DNA from: Stictocephala bisonia
Taxonomy: Eukaryota; Arthropoda; Insecta; Hemiptera; Membracidae
Assembly (NCBI GenBank): GCA_035578905.1
Contig: JAQJVL010000793.1
Span: 299,001 to 363,000 of the forward strand
Direction: 5' to 3'
Length of the DNA stretch: 64,000 nt
Shown here piece after piece: positions 32,901-38,402 of the stretch (positions within the stretch are counted from its first letter, which is position 1; each line of letters opens with the position of its first letter). A program made the position numbers and the translations under genes. The notes beneath the pieces are model-generated. The model did no database searches. It had not been told where the DNA came from and saw only the letters and a list, made by a program, of their open reading frames with translations.

Positions 32901-34735
32901 TTTTTATTTTTACGTGTGTCTCTTAAGTTGGAAACAGCTTGATGTAAGCTCTTGTACCTCCCCTCTCTTGTATAATTCCTTAAACAGTGGAGTATATTCA
33001 ACCTTACTTGAACTGATGTAGGAATATGAAAAGTGGCTGGAACAATTCGTTACATGTGCCCGCTCCAACAACTCCAATGACAGTAATGAGGCAGCAATGT
33101 TGGCGGAAGTAGAACAACAGAACTGCCAACTGCAGGCTATGGTGACGCATTACAAGACTATCATAGCGGACACAGAAGGCATGCTCAATAGACTCCAGAG
33201 TCATGTAGAGCAGGAGGAAGATAGGTGGGGTCAGCAAATACAGACGCTGAAGTCGCAGTTGCAGGCTGTCACTCAGGAGAGAGACAGGCTAGAGGTAAGG
33301 CACCTTTACAAGTTGTCTGTACAATTTAACTGAATCCTTCAACAGATTCTTAGTTCAGTTAAATAATAGAAACAAATAAATAAATAGGGCAAACAAACAT
33401 TAATAAATAAGCTTAACATAATGACTATAATGCTACTATTATACTTGCTCTTTTGGTTTCAAACCTTTAAAAAAAAAAAAACATTAAGCGTCGCAGAGAA
33501 AAAGGTAGTCTTAAATAAAAATGTGTAAACTATGAGAGTATTTCAAATTTTTAATATTGTACATGAAGACTTATTTTATTAACGACTTCTGGGTGTTTGA
33601 GCAAGATTAGAGGTAGTGTTTCATGAAAGTATGAATGTATAAGTTTGTAAAGGAGAAAAGCAGTGTTTACTTAAAAGATTTGGTGTGAAGAAAAAAATAA
33701 TTTAAAGATCAAGAAGTTATAATGTACTTGTTAATTAATATAATAGAAGATACTGGGCATTGGCAGACTTACTCATTGTACAAACAAACAAATACAGACT
33801 TAACACTAATTTTCAGTGCCACTGGTATCTCCTTGTGAAATGCTATCTTAGTTTCAACTATTCGTTCTGAGTAATTCAATTCATATGTTTTTAAAAATAA
33901 ATGTTTATTTAACAAATCAATATTTTGACTTATTCATACACAGAGTACTAAACATGGTCAGGTGGTGTTATAAAATTTCATTAATGATGACAGCAAACAG
34001 CTGCTGGGTTATTCATTCATTTATTCATCTCTAAGACGCCGATCGTAGAGATATGGGAGTACTAAACATGGTCAGGTGGTGATATAAAATTTCATTAATG
34101 ATGACAACAAACAGCTGCTGGGTTATTCATTCATTTATTCATCTCTAAGACGCCGATCGTAGAGATATGGGCGAATATGAGGAGTGAATGAGTGTGATGA
34201 GTGTAGATGAACGAGTGTAGTCATTGTTACTATCTGAGTTCGACTAAGCTCAGAAAGGACTATTTATTAATAGCCAGGGCAACTATGGGACCTACAGCTT
34301 TACGTGGAATCCGAACCACGTAGTGTTGGTCTGATTTTCAACTAACTGACAAGTTTGACACTCAGTTCTCTTCCCTACACAACATCCGAACCTTGACTAC
34401 CATTCCACATGGACACTCCAGACTTCTCTAGTAGTGTGTATAATATTGATGACAACCAATGAGCGGATGCCATGTCGATATTAAGAGGACCGAGCATAGA
34501 ACCTATCGCCTACAATCTCCCAAACACTTTGACCCCAAGTAGCTGGGTTACAGCACTGCGCCACCAGTGCTGACATTGTTTTTTTAGTTTGTGTAGATAA
34601 ATAAATAAATCATATTGTTATGTTTTAATTTATTAAATGTATCTTCTTCGGTTTGTACAGATTTTTCAATCGTTTATTTTTCAATAGTTGGTGTGCTTTC
34701 AGGCTGGCGTGAAGAATGGTGTATCAACAGTGGAT
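5218..34735 (+). CDS. RRBP1/kinectin-family coiled-coil ER protein gene, 3' part (multi-exon)
   Basis: Join of 5218-5363, 8820-9074, 11473-11622, 14026-14142, 15745-15918, 16952-17109, 18609-19047, 21081-21308, 26088-26183, 27730-27822, 33022-33294 and probably 34703-34735. This gives about 720 codons, all GT-AG and phase-compatible; 5' incomplete. The product is almost wholly heptad-rich coiled coil (E, K, Q, L). Family recognition rests on KLKKQLAEKEKAFLDEQQ, on NWKAMEALSAAEKNLEMKV, and on HYKTIIADTEGMLNRLQ followed by VEQEEDRW, which resemble conserved blocks in vertebrate kinectin and ribosome-binding protein 1. Family members are N-terminally anchored in the rough ER and have been linked to ribosome, mRNA, kinesin or microtubule contacts; the anchor would lie before this window. 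Whether it is nearer RRBP1 or kinectin cannot be decided here. The introns are loaded with transposons, yet no exon is broken. Confidence 0.85.
5364..6335. other. Intron sequence before the mariner-like insertion
   Basis: AT-rich with short open frames on both strands that lack any family similarity. A GC-richer patch at 5540-5760 holds GGCGTAACATGTCACCC and GGGTAACTTATCACCC, which look like two diverged copies of one motif, perhaps the ends of a small unrecognised repeat. Confidence 0.35.
6336..7676 (+). mobile_element. Tc1/mariner-superfamily element (rosa-like DDxD), near complete
   Basis: Left end CCGGGTGTTTCAAAATGAAT and its inverted copy at the right end (finishing at 7676) are preceded and followed by TA. 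The inverted repeats run for about 80 bp with only a few differences (left AGTGTTATAATA, right AAAGTGTTATAATA; AAGGGATATATC versus AAGTGATATATC). The element is 1341 bp and holds one transposase gene (6505-7557). It sits in the intron between host exons 5218-5363 and 8820-9074. Confidence 0.9.
6505..7557 (+). pseudogene. mariner-like transposase with one in-frame stop
   Basis: The ATG at 6505 opens 272 codons, then TAA (7321-7323), after which the same frame stays open for 77 codons to TAG at 7555-7557. Removing that single nonsense codon would give about 350 residues, normal for the family. Residues 1-110 hold two helix-turn-helix segments with the GRPRTS linker. The catalytic motifs are FSDEST (D151), FQQDGAPPH (D239) and, after the stop, PPRSPDLTPCD (last D about 286). 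The 46-residue gap between the second and third acidic residues is longer than the 41 usual for rosa-type elements. No frameshift was seen, so decay is slight and the insertion is probably recent. Confidence 0.88.
7679..8819. other. Intron remainder, no confident feature
   Basis: AT-rich. A GC-richer patch at 7955-8115 has short open frames on the minus strand but no recognisable motif; it may be an old repeat fragment. Ends with the acceptor TATTTTTAG at 8819. Confidence 0.35.
8820..9074 (+). CDS. Coiled-coil gene exon (85 codons, phase 0)
   Basis: Acceptor TTTTTAG|GGAAGG and donor CAACAG|GTGAAT. Exactly 85 codons begin with GRQDPVVKLKKQ and end LLKQIQQ. It carries the KKQLAEKEKAFLDEQQ block, the hallmark opening of the RRBP1/kinectin coiled-coil rod, then regular heptads (ALQNKLRELRGELNAE, RQLEENLSTRQTEL). 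Confidence 0.9.
9075..9581. other. Intron, nothing recognised
   Basis: AT-rich sequence between the exon ending at 9074 and the inverted-repeat element starting near 9582. Confidence 0.35.
9582..11018. mobile_element. Element with about 120-bp terminal inverted repeats
   Basis: The left arm starts ACATCAGCAAACTTACCTTA (9582) and the right arm is its inverted copy finishing GTAAGTTTGCTGATGT (11018). The arms match for about 120 bp, including CCCACAGTAGTAGTAAATAA on the right and CACCACAGTAGTAGTAAATA on the left, ATAATAGAATCA, and an AATTTTCTG / ATCTTTCTG block next to CACTGGCAC. The interior (9700-10890) has no transposase. A third copy of the arm at 51503-51575 shares a longer outer edge (AGAGATAGGACATCAGC) with the right arm, so the true border may lie several bases further out. 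Superfamily not assigned. Confidence 0.65.
11019..11472. other. Intron between the inverted-repeat element and the next exon
   Basis: AT-rich, with no repeat or open frame of note. Ends in the acceptor TTTTGTAACAG at 11472. Confidence 0.35.
11473..11622 (+). CDS. Coiled-coil gene exon (50 codons, phase 0)
   Basis: Acceptor TGTAACAG|TTGCAG and donor CAAGAG|GTGATA. Fifty codons from LQAQLSEEHMLL to IARLTEQHQE, glutamine-rich heptads with no proline or glycine. Codon use is more GC-rich than the flanking intron, which helps to set the borders. Confidence 0.88.
11836..12070 (-). repeat. tRNA-derived SINE with poly(A) tail
   Basis: Read on the minus strand, the element starts GGGAGAGCCAGTGGCCGAAT, holding an A-box-like sequence (GTGGCCGAATGGTAGAGGCG). 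About 45 bp on it has a B-box-like sequence (AGGTTCAAGTTC), and it ends in a run of A (the T run at 11836-11850 on the + strand). The promoter-to-tail layout is that of a pol III SINE. It differs in head and body from the SINE at 42461 and from the one at 34121, so at least three SINE types occur in this window. Target duplications were not identified. Confidence 0.75.
12071..13353. other. Long intron segment without a clear element
   Basis: Mixed-composition intron. Several GC-richer patches (12170-12290, 12420-12560, 12880-13030) look like old repeat pieces but no termini, target duplications or protein motifs were found. Confidence 0.35.
13354..13452 (-). repeat. hAT-like terminal fragment
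   Basis: On the minus strand it begins TAGGGGTGTGCGAGTAGTGA and runs into CGAGTCGAGTAGTGGGC and repeated CGAGTA motifs. A short AGGGGTG-type terminus followed by subterminal CGAGTA repeats is typical of hAT (hobo/Ac/Tam3) ends. The opposite end and the 8-bp target duplication were not located, so this may be a solo fragment. Confidence 0.45.
13552..13627. repeat. Short imperfect palindrome in intron
   Basis: CTGGAAAAGTACTCTCCC near 13552 is matched by the inverted GGGAGGTACTTTTCCAG near 13603-13619, with about 35 bp between. It could fold as a hairpin in RNA or DNA, or be a tiny MITE remnant. No function is evident. Confidence 0.5.
14026..14142 (+). CDS. Coiled-coil gene exon (39 codons, phase 0)
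   Basis: Acceptor TGCCATAG|ACAATT and donor TTGAAG|GTAAAC. Thirty-nine codons from TIAALEGQLSQMSVQ to SHDLTRQLK, again glutamine- and leucine-rich coiled coil, flanked by AT-rich introns. Confidence 0.88.
14567..15446. mobile_element. TTAA-flanked non-autonomous piggyBac-like element
   Basis: TTAA (14563-14566) precedes CCCATTGTGGATCGCG, and the right end GGGACTCAAAGGG is followed by TTAA (15447-15450). The outer bases fit the CCCWTTGWG pattern of other TTAA elements in the window. The 880-bp interior has no transposase, a GC-rich left end, and an AT microsatellite at about 14889-14930. It lies wholly inside an intron. Confidence 0.7.
15451..15737. repeat. 144-bp tandem duplication just upstream of an exon
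   Basis: Two diverged copies, 15451-15594 and 15595-15737, share GTAACTA, CAAATTTATTTACAGCT, AATCTTATATT, ATTTATACTAA and AAAATTCAACTTGATT blocks. Both contain a TTTACAG acceptor-like motif, but only the downstream CTTAAAG at 15744 joins the open exon in frame. Confidence 0.85.
15745..15918 (+). CDS. Coiled-coil gene exon (58 codons, phase 0)
   Basis: Acceptor TTTCTTAAAG|GAATTA and donor CATCAG|GTAAAT. Fifty-eight codons from ELHTEMERLRSKSQ to NNRLTHQ. The heptads are very regular (ISSLTEQLNLKRTETDKLTS). The acceptor is preceded by a weak pyrimidine tract and directly follows the 144-bp duplication. Confidence 0.88.
15919..16951. other. Intron, little recognisable
   Basis: AT-rich. TTAACCCTTACGCTC at about 16257 resembles the left end of the TTAA elements seen elsewhere, but no partner end was found, so no element is called. 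Confidence 0.35.
16952..17109 (+). CDS. Coiled-coil gene exon (52 codons plus 2 nt)
   Basis: Acceptor ATCTATAG|ATATCT. The donor falls inside GGACAA|GTATGG, leaving two bases (AA) that are completed to AAA (Lys) by the first base of the next exon. The exon reads ISSACVEAQQLRDENESLAA, then a less helical, acidic linker (PATEGRENGDLTYPESKHID), a probable flexible hinge that breaks the rod. Confidence 0.82.
17110..18403. other. Intron before the relic exon
   Basis: AT-rich, with no element ends or protein motifs recognised. Short minus-strand open frames around 17790-18096 have no family signature and poor codon quality. Confidence 0.35.
18404..18500 (+). pseudogene. Degenerate duplicate of the 5' part of the next exon
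   Basis: The sequence after a good acceptor (CTATTTTTCAG) begins ATTGTATGAAAAGGAATTAA and continues with blocks parallel to the true exon at 18609 (ATTACATGAAAAGGAATTAC): GATGATTTAATTTCTAA versus ATGATCTTGTTTTTCTAA, GGAAATAAACCACTATAAGAC versus GGAAATAAACTGCTTTAAGAC, and TAATAAAATC in both. In the reading frame of the gene it gives LYEKELNVLNDL and then a stop (TAA near 18461). The copy covers about the first 115 bp of the 439-bp exon and has small deletions. It is probably spliced around. Confidence 0.82.
18609..19047 (+). CDS. Coiled-coil gene, largest exon (1 nt plus 146 codons)
   Basis: Acceptor TTTTTACAG|ATTACA. The first base completes a lysine codon started at 17108-17109, then 146 codons run from LHEKELLVEKLKDDL to TAVIKNLQAE, with donor GCTGAG|GTAAAG. 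The exon is one long coiled coil (LIKSLKSDLDVAFSNSEKML, EKLTSELNTHKTELADQTAV). The LHEKELL start resembles the LSEKEKEL repeats of vertebrate family members. A broken duplicate of its beginning lies about 205 bp upstream. Confidence 0.9.
19048..21080. other. Intron with probable decayed transposon ends
   Basis: TAGTGATGGGTAGGTTAAT at 19253 followed by CGGTTCGGTTCC motifs looks like a hAT terminus without an identified partner. TTAACTCTTTTAGGACTGC at 19861 and CTCCAAAAGG|TTAA near 20390 could be the two ends of an old TTAA element. A short perfect palindrome, CTTAGTAGTTA / TAACTACTAAG, is centred near 20882. No coding exon was found. Confidence 0.35.
21081..21308 (+). CDS. Coiled-coil gene exon (76 codons, phase 0)
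   Basis: Acceptor TACTGTTCAG|GTGGAA and donor AATGAT|GTAAGC. Seventy-six codons from VENYKAEAASQQ to LEAQLLKND, highly charged coiled coil (ELERLRTSLTERETELRTLK). Confidence 0.9.
21640..22400 (+). pseudogene. 3' fragment of a non-LTR retrotransposon (reverse transcriptase C-terminus)
   Basis: One frame from 21675 reads CLRALKTLFCSLVLLHVEYC followed by SVVWS, a classic segment downstream of the polymerase domain in Jockey/CR1-type elements. A frameshift near 21850 moves the match to the frame reading APIAEIAAMLNLQSLKSRRC and then MFLYRLVNAKIDCPDLLEKV, also typical of these C-termini. The match ends by about 22135. It is followed by an AT-rich tail with a TA microsatellite (22324-22351) and AATAAAAGAATGAAG near 22387, consistent with a 3' UTR and tail. 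5' truncated and not functional. Confidence 0.75.
22585..22750. repeat. 165-bp direct repeat, copy 1 (copy 2 at 23155-23316)
   Basis: ATAATTTGATATTGTTGATT through AAAATGTGTCCAAT recurs about 570 bp downstream with roughly 95 per cent identity by eye (TACATTG/TATATTG, ATTCTAC/GTTCTAC, TTTTGTAAG/TTTTGGAAG). It may be a segmental duplication or two insertions of one small repeat. Copy 2 lies inside the TTAA-flanked interval starting at 23112. Confidence 0.85.
23112..23946. mobile_element. Probable TTAA-flanked element (CACATnnnCTGC ends)
   Basis: TTAA (23108-23111) precedes CACATTTGCTGCAGTGGC, and the right end GGGTGACGTATATC-type sequence finishes CACCCGCAGTGTATGTG, followed by TTAA (23947-23950). 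The terminal repeat is short and imperfect, and the interior includes copy 2 of a 165-bp local repeat and a TA microsatellite near 23680. The call is weaker than for the other TTAA elements. Confidence 0.5.
24691..25499. mobile_element. Tigger/pogo-like MITE with TA target duplication
   Basis: Left end CAGTAGAAACCCTATTTTCC (after TA at 24689-24690), and right end GGGTTTTCACTG (before TA at 25500-25501), whose inverse is CAGTGAAAACCCTATTGTC. CAGT termini and TA duplication are the pogo/Tigger pattern. The right arm also repeats CCCTATTTTCCGCCAGG internally. There is no transposase. A smaller, GC-rich element is inserted at 25046-25353. Confidence 0.75.
25046..25353. mobile_element. 308-bp GC-rich MITE nested in the Tigger-like MITE
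   Basis: The termini CTAGTTCCCACGGCTAG (25046) and its inverse at the right end (GGCCGTTGGAACTAG) form an inverted repeat. The interior has further TTCCAACG/CGTTGG motifs. Base composition jumps to well above that of the surrounding AT-rich DNA, which marks it as foreign to the host MITE. No target duplication could be fixed and the superfamily is unassigned. Confidence 0.55.
25731..25797. repeat. Two-copy 33-bp tandem repeat
   Basis: GTATTTGATTGTGAGTATAT followed by GATAATCTG occurs twice back to back. A simple local duplication in intron. Confidence 0.8.
26088..26183 (+). CDS. Coiled-coil gene exon with the NWKAMEAL signature; two possible donors
   Basis: Acceptor TTGGTTTAG|GGCTTG. It reads GLRTKNWKAMEALSAAEKNL and ends KQSQRL or KQSQRLVS. 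NWxAMEALxxxEKxL is the most diagnostic block shared with kinectin and RRBP1. Two in-phase donors sit 6 nt apart: GTGAGT after 26177 and the stronger GTAAGT after 26183, so isoforms differing by Val-Ser are possible. Both join the next exon in phase 0. Confidence 0.88.
26184..27729. other. Intron, no confident element
   Basis: AT-rich with a GC-richer patch at 26600-26860 containing two opposed ACTTGAGAC/GTCTCAAG-like stretches, perhaps an old inverted-repeat element. Ends in the acceptor TTGTTTAG. Confidence 0.35.
27730..27822 (+). CDS. Coiled-coil gene exon (31 codons, phase 0)
   Basis: Acceptor GGTTGTTTAG|GAGACA and donor AAGCAG|GTAAAA. It reads ETEERVKVEEQERTKQLLQR then LLPHVTIESKQ. The proline-containing LLPHV matches the KLFPKV position of kinectin, where the helix is interrupted; this supports exon order and family. 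Confidence 0.88.
28162..30981 (-). mobile_element. Tigger (pogo-superfamily) DNA transposon, full length but decayed
   Basis: Both ends read CAGTGGACTCCCGATTATCG inward, with TA at 28160-28161 and 30982-30983. Subterminal CCCCGTTAATCC also occurs inverted at both ends (28223 and 30929). The element is 2820 bp with a single minus-strand transposase gene (28961-30561). It is inserted in the large intron between host exons ending 27822 and starting 33022. Terminal identity is high, while the gene has two lesions. Confidence 0.93.
28961..30561 (-). pseudogene. Tigger transposase with one stop and one frameshift
   Basis: Starts at ATG 30561 (MDTKRKRVVLSIQTKLEII). Residues 1-60 form the CENP-B/Psq-type helix-turn-helix and about 70-140 the second DNA-binding domain (YEDLDRALLEWFNNQRALG). 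A TAA at 30046-30048 replaces a residue just before FNVDESGLYW, the first catalytic motif (D about 176). The frame then stays open through LVLDNAPSHP (D293) and LIQPMDQGVI (D328), a DD34D spacing. Near 29536, after RHYRSS, a one-base loss shifts the frame; the C-terminal part continues in the new frame (LKTLIEEGNDLQTFFKFGF) to the stop at 28961. Length is about 530 residues if lesions are ignored, normal for Tigger. An acidic C-terminus (SESESDED) precedes a basic tail. Confidence 0.88.
30982..31694. other. Intron between Tigger and the reverse transcriptase relic
   Basis: No element ends or exons seen. Part of 31130-31690 could belong to the 3' region of the retroelement relic that follows on the minus strand, but no motif confirms this. 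Confidence 0.35.
31695..32380 (-). pseudogene. Reverse transcriptase relic of a non-LTR retrotransposon
   Basis: Minus-strand frames give, in order: EEVEDVIKTLKNGKAPEED (RT domain entry, family EI..ALKNxKAPGxD), then LISTQEFNSPLLFDFALKEA (PLLFN.ALE block), INIRAFTDDMVLI (the YADD-type catalytic box, here FTDD), and LEEADKVGLHVN followed by a stop where the family has NxxKT. Stops and frame changes lie between the blocks. The set is that of RTE-like or related non-LTR polymerases. A 57-bp tandem duplication at 32208-32321 repeats the first block. Confidence 0.75.
32208..32321. repeat. 57-bp tandem duplication inside the RT relic
   Basis: AATCTTCCTCAGGGGCCTTT and the following 37 bp are present twice in succession with no visible differences, so the duplication is much younger than the decay of the retroelement. 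Confidence 0.92.
32381..33021. other. Intron end before exon 33022
   Basis: AT-rich, nothing recognised apart from the acceptor CTGATGTAG at 33021. Confidence 0.35.
33022..33294 (+). CDS. Coiled-coil gene exon with the ADTEGMLNRLQ signature (91 codons)
   Basis: Acceptor AACTGATGTAG|GAATAT and donor CTAGAG|GTAAGG. Ninety-one codons: EYEKWLEQFVTCARSN (compare the YGEWLHGFEKKAKEC region of kinectin), a short Asn/Ser linker, then HYKTIIADTEGMLNRLQ, VEQEEDRWGQQIQTLKSQLQ and QERDRLE. The ETEGxLxxLQxxVEQEExxW block is conserved in the family and fixes the strand and frame. Last well-supported exon. Confidence 0.92.
33295..33943. other. Intron, partly repeat-like
   Basis: AT-rich. The stretch 33760-33840 (GCAGACTTACTCATTGTACA, then TTTCAGTGCCACTGG) weakly resembles the arms of the inverted-repeat element at 9582-11018 and may be a diverged fragment of it. 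Confidence 0.35.
33944..34171. repeat. 114-bp tandem duplication
   Basis: AGTACTAAACATGGTCAGGT begins at 33944 and again at 34058. The two 114-bp copies differ at only a few bases (GGTGTTATA/GGTGATATA, GACAGCAA/GACAACAA). The repeated block includes the ATTCATTCATTTATTCAT tail and the GACGCCGATCGTAGAGATAT 3' end of the neighbouring SINE, so part of the SINE tail and flank was duplicated after insertion. Confidence 0.9.
34121..34574 (-). repeat. Longest copy of a tRNA-headed SINE family
   Basis: On the minus strand the head is GCACTGGTGGCGCAGTGCTG, with an A-box-like TGGCGCAGTG, followed by a weak B-box-like GATAGGTTCTATGC. A conserved body contains AAAATCAGACCAACACTACG, GGTTCGGATTCCACG and GTTGCCCTGGCTATTAATAA, and the tail is made of ATGAATAAATGAATAA repeats. 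Related fragments are at 1150-1430, 2062-2345, 55285-55413 and 56402-56570. Confidence 0.75.
34703..34735 (+). CDS. Candidate 33-nt microexon of the coiled-coil gene
   Basis: TGTGCTTTCAG|GCTGGC with a good pyrimidine context, and GTGGAT|GTAAGT, a perfect donor. It encodes AGVKNGVSTVD in phase 0 at both ends, so it can be included after QERDRLE without disturbing the frame. It is not coiled coil and looks like a C-terminal linker. Support comes only from splice signals, phase and GC content; no homology was recognised. Confidence 0.5.
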
Positions 34736-34845
34736 GTAAGTTAACATTTCTAATACTGTACAAAAAACTGTTCAATTCTTTTAATTTCTTGGCATGCAGT
34801 TCTTTTTTTTATTTGTAAATATTAAATACAAATCAGGTGATTGCA

Positions 34846-36367
34846 GTAGACCCTGTTATAATGTGAAATTGAGAGGGTCAATTTGACCCACGTTATGAGG
34901 CTAACAGTGGTATGAACAAACTATATATCACATAGTTATATTTAGATATATACTATAGAAAAATTGAGAACAATGAACTGTGTTTATTTACATTGTTAAC
35001 AGTGTTTTTACTTGAATCCAGTGCTTTTTAGTCACTTTCATCTTGGAGATTAAATTATAAAATATGCTATCAGCAATGAGAAGAAAATAAGAAGTTTAAC
35101 TATGCACGTTCACTATTATTATTTTGAACAAGAAAACAAGTTCTTTCTGTTCCACTCAAAATTGTTGTACAGTGCCACGGTATGTTTGACAGAATACTGT
35201 ATTGTAATATTATTAGAGCAGGGAACCTCACTTTTCCTTTCCCATACAAAATTAGCATACACCATTCTATAATAGAGTTACAGCAGGAAATCAATTACAC
35301 TGTGAGGTCTGGGACAACGGAGATTCATTCATACTGCTATGAGGGAGGGCAGTACACGGTCCCTGATACCACGGTACATACCATCATGTTATAACTGGCA
35401 CAGCTGATCACTCCTTATTTTTTTGCAGCCATTATCTCATTAAATGGTTTACTATTTTTATTTAAGAACAAATCACTCTAGTATAGACTTCAGGAAGACA
35501 TTACTATTAGAGCAACCCCTACATTGTACCTGATACCACGGTACGTTTAATCATGTTAAAACTGGGATCACTGATCAGTCCTCGTTTTTTGTGGACAGCT
35601 GATCACTCCTTATTTTTTACAGCCATTATCTCATTAAATGATTTACTATTTTTATTTAAGAACAAATCACTCTAGTAACACCCACCCGCCCCACCCATAC
35701 ACGTACAGTGGTATTGACCCACCCGGCCACTTCTACACGTACAGTGGTATTGACCCACCCGCCCACCCATACACGTACAGTGGTATTGACCCATCCGCCC
35801 ACTCATACACGTACAGTAGTATTGACCCACCCGGCCACCCATACACGTACAGTGGTACTGACCCACCCGCCCACCCATACACGTACAGTGGTATTGATTG
35901 ATCATTACGACTGTATGTGTAAGGGTGGATGGTTGGGTCATTACCGCTGTATGTGTATGGGTGGGAGGGTGGATCAGTACCACTGTATGTGTAAGGGTGG
36001 ATGGGTGGGTCATTACCGCTGTATGTGTAAGAGTGGGTGGGTGGGTCCTACGTGTCATCAAGGTCAATAGTTACTTGGATGGAGTAAGAAATATTCAATC
36101 CTAGACACCCGTCTATATTGCAGCAGGAAATTTGGAAGCTCCTGAATGAAGTTTTTGATAATATTCAATACACCAAATTCAATACCACTGTACGTGTATG
36201 GGTGGGCCAATACCACTGTACGTGTATGGGTGAGCGGGTGGGCCATTACCACTGTACGTGTATGGGTGGGTGGGTGTACCAGCTCAGGAAGACATTACTA
36301 ATAGAGCAACCCCTACATTGTACCTGATACCACGGTAGGTTTAATCATGTTATAACTTGGATCACTG
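34846..36367. mobile_element. Possible Tigger-like non-autonomous element carrying the minisatellite
   Basis: CAGTAGACCCTGTTATAATG at 34846 resembles the inverse of ATCATGTTATAACTTGGATCACTG near 36343-36367 (CAGTGATCCAAGTTATAAC). Copies of the right-end motif also occur near 35380-35400 and 35550-35575 because the segment between is itself repeated: ACATTACTATTAGAGCAACC, CTGATACCACGGTAC and TTAAGAACAAATCACTCTAG each recur two or three times between 35364 and 36450. Borders are approximate. Confidence 0.4.
35679..36279. repeat. 36-bp minisatellite arranged as inverted arrays
   Basis: The unit ACCCACCCGCCCACCCATAC plus ACGTACAGTGGTATTG (36 bp) is repeated about six times on the + strand (35679-35899). 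From 35900 the same sequence continues in inverted orientation (TGTATGTGTAAGGGTGGRTGG type) to about 36050 and again at 36184-36279. As the period is a multiple of three, repetitive open frames appear on both strands; these are not genes. A second array of the same unit lies at 44105-44272. Confidence 0.92.
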
Positions 36368-37317
36368 ATCAGTCCTCGTTTTTTGTAGCGATTATCTCAA
36401 AATGATTTATCATTTTATATTTAAGAACAAATAATTCTAGTATAGACTTCAGGAATACATTACTAATAACAATTAATTTAGGCTCACAACAATACTGCTA
36501 CTAACTGTACTAAAAACATACACTGCAGTGTTTATTACTTTCTAAATTGAAGGAATTTGTTAGGTGATTTGCAGTATCACGCAGATAAAAATTTATAATT
36601 TAAAAAATTATTAGCCAAAAACATTTTATATGAATTTTCAAGTTTTATTTAAAATTTAGTTCAGTAAAAAATTCCTCTCACTGTTCAATGTTTCATTGTT
36701 ATAAATATAAATGTAACATAATACTAAAACACTATAAATTACTAACTGAAAGTGAAAAGGTAATGAACAAACAAGTGGACACAAGTCAGTGCAATAGCTA
36801 CCTGACAAAAGCTCATGATGTCCACAGCCATTTGAATTACGAATCATTTCATGCAAATTATTTGATAATGTGCTAAAACAATGTACAGTATTTCTAAAAA
36901 TATAGGTCTTTTTTAATTCATTTACAACTAACAAAAATATTGGCGTCATAATAATATATTATACATTTTTTGTGAGTCCTAGTCAGACGTTGGGTTTTCT
37001 TGCACATTTTGCCTTTTCCACGTAGGTAGATGTTGGCACTCAAAGAGTTAAAGCAGATTTGTACAAATATTATGTATTAATAATTAGGTTTTATATCAAT
37101 TAACTCTTATTAAATTTAATACATACATTAAAAGTTGTGAAGTATTCTTTCAGGCTTCAATTTTAATCTTAAATTATAAAAAATACTACAATAATAAATC
37201 ATCAGGTAATAATAAAACTCTTCTTTAAGGCAACTTTTTAGTTTGGCCAATGATTTTATAAAAGGACCTCTTCGCTCCTCCCCCATGTCTAGCTGTCATT
37301 AGCTGCTCATCTGTATT
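36368..37317. other. Non-coding, AT-rich
   Basis: Nothing coding. GGCACTCAAAGAG|TTAA near 37040 resembles the right end of the TTAA elements of this window, but no matching left end was found. Confidence 0.35.
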
Positions 37318-37565
37318 AGTGTGGTTATATTATAACACAAATATATTACAGAATAAGCTAAAAATGCACAAATATATTACAATACACTTACAAAATGCAC
37401 AAATATTATGGTGATCGACTTAGGTGAACCACACTCACCTTCCTCAGACCACAGGGATTCACAAAAGAATGCATAATATTTGTGCATTTTGTATTGTAAT
37501 ATTTTTGTGCTTAGATTGTGATATATTTGTGTTGTGTGACGTTCAATTGTGTTGTATATGTACCA
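37318..37565. repeat. MITE-like inverted repeat, about 245 bp
   Basis: The left arm contains ACACAAATATATTACAG, AAAAATGCACAAATATATTA, CAATACAC and AAAATGCACAAATATTATG. The right arm holds the inverse: CATAATATTTGTGCATTTTG, TATTGTAATATTTTTGTGC, and GATATATTTGTGTTGTGTG. The central loop (37411-37460) is unique and GC-richer. It would fold into a long hairpin. The target duplication was not determined. Confidence 0.75.
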
Positions 37566-37939
37566 ACACATATTATGCTAATTAAAGAACTATTTGTTAT
37601 ATTATAAATAAAAACAGAGTGATATGTAAAAAAGGAATTTCATACTAACTTGAGAAATTTTAAATAAAATTCCATCAATTCGAACTTATAATGAGAGATA
37701 ATAAATAATAGATGAGTTTTTTAAAAAATACTGGTGGGTTTTCAAATAAAATAACTGTTATTTAAAGCACTGCAGTACGGTCGATTGTTGCTGTCCTTTA
37801 AAACTTGCAAAGCCTTGAAACTGATAAAGGCTTCTTAAAAATTACGAAACTATTCGTTTATTAACATTTCCACTTCCTGTTGGTGAACAATGCATTTTAT
37901 TTTATTTAAGACATTTAATAACTGGCAGAATGAATGATG

Positions 37940-38081
37940 TTTTTAATTCACTCTATACGTGTGTTTATTAAGTTTTTTTGATTCACTCTATATGTGTGTT
38001 TATTAAGTGTTTTTAATTCACTCTATATGTGTGTTTATTAAGTGTTTTTAATTCACTCTATACGTGTGTTTATTAAGTGAT
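37940..38081. repeat. Four-copy 35-bp tandem repeat
   Basis: TTTTTAATTCACTCTATACG followed by TGTGTTTATTAAGT occurs four times, with T-run length and C/T variation between copies. Confidence 0.92.
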
Positions 38082-38402
38082 TTTTCTTTAAAATAACTGT
38101 CAGTAAATCAATAAATGAAATAAGCTATTTAGTAAAGAAAAAGTAAATTTTATTATTATTTACTAATTAATTATTTGATCGGAAAAGTCCTTAATAAATG
38201 CAAGCGTGAAGTCTGTCATTCTGACAGCTTTTCATCCTAAGCCTGAAGTAATCTGGTTTCATTTAGGACTGGAAAGCAGGCTTGCCTTTTTAAAAATTCC
38301 TTTGAAAGTTTTTTTTTTCATCACACAAAAATTATAGTAAAACACTAATGAAGATATTTCAAGGCCAGTTGATGCTACTAATTTTGATAAGAGACATTTT
38401 AA

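Noticed and set aside
35638..36327. Open frames on both strands rich in Pro, His, Tyr and Cys across the minisatellite
   Set aside because: They arise because the 36-bp period is a multiple of three. Neither strand has splice signals or non-repetitive coding sequence.
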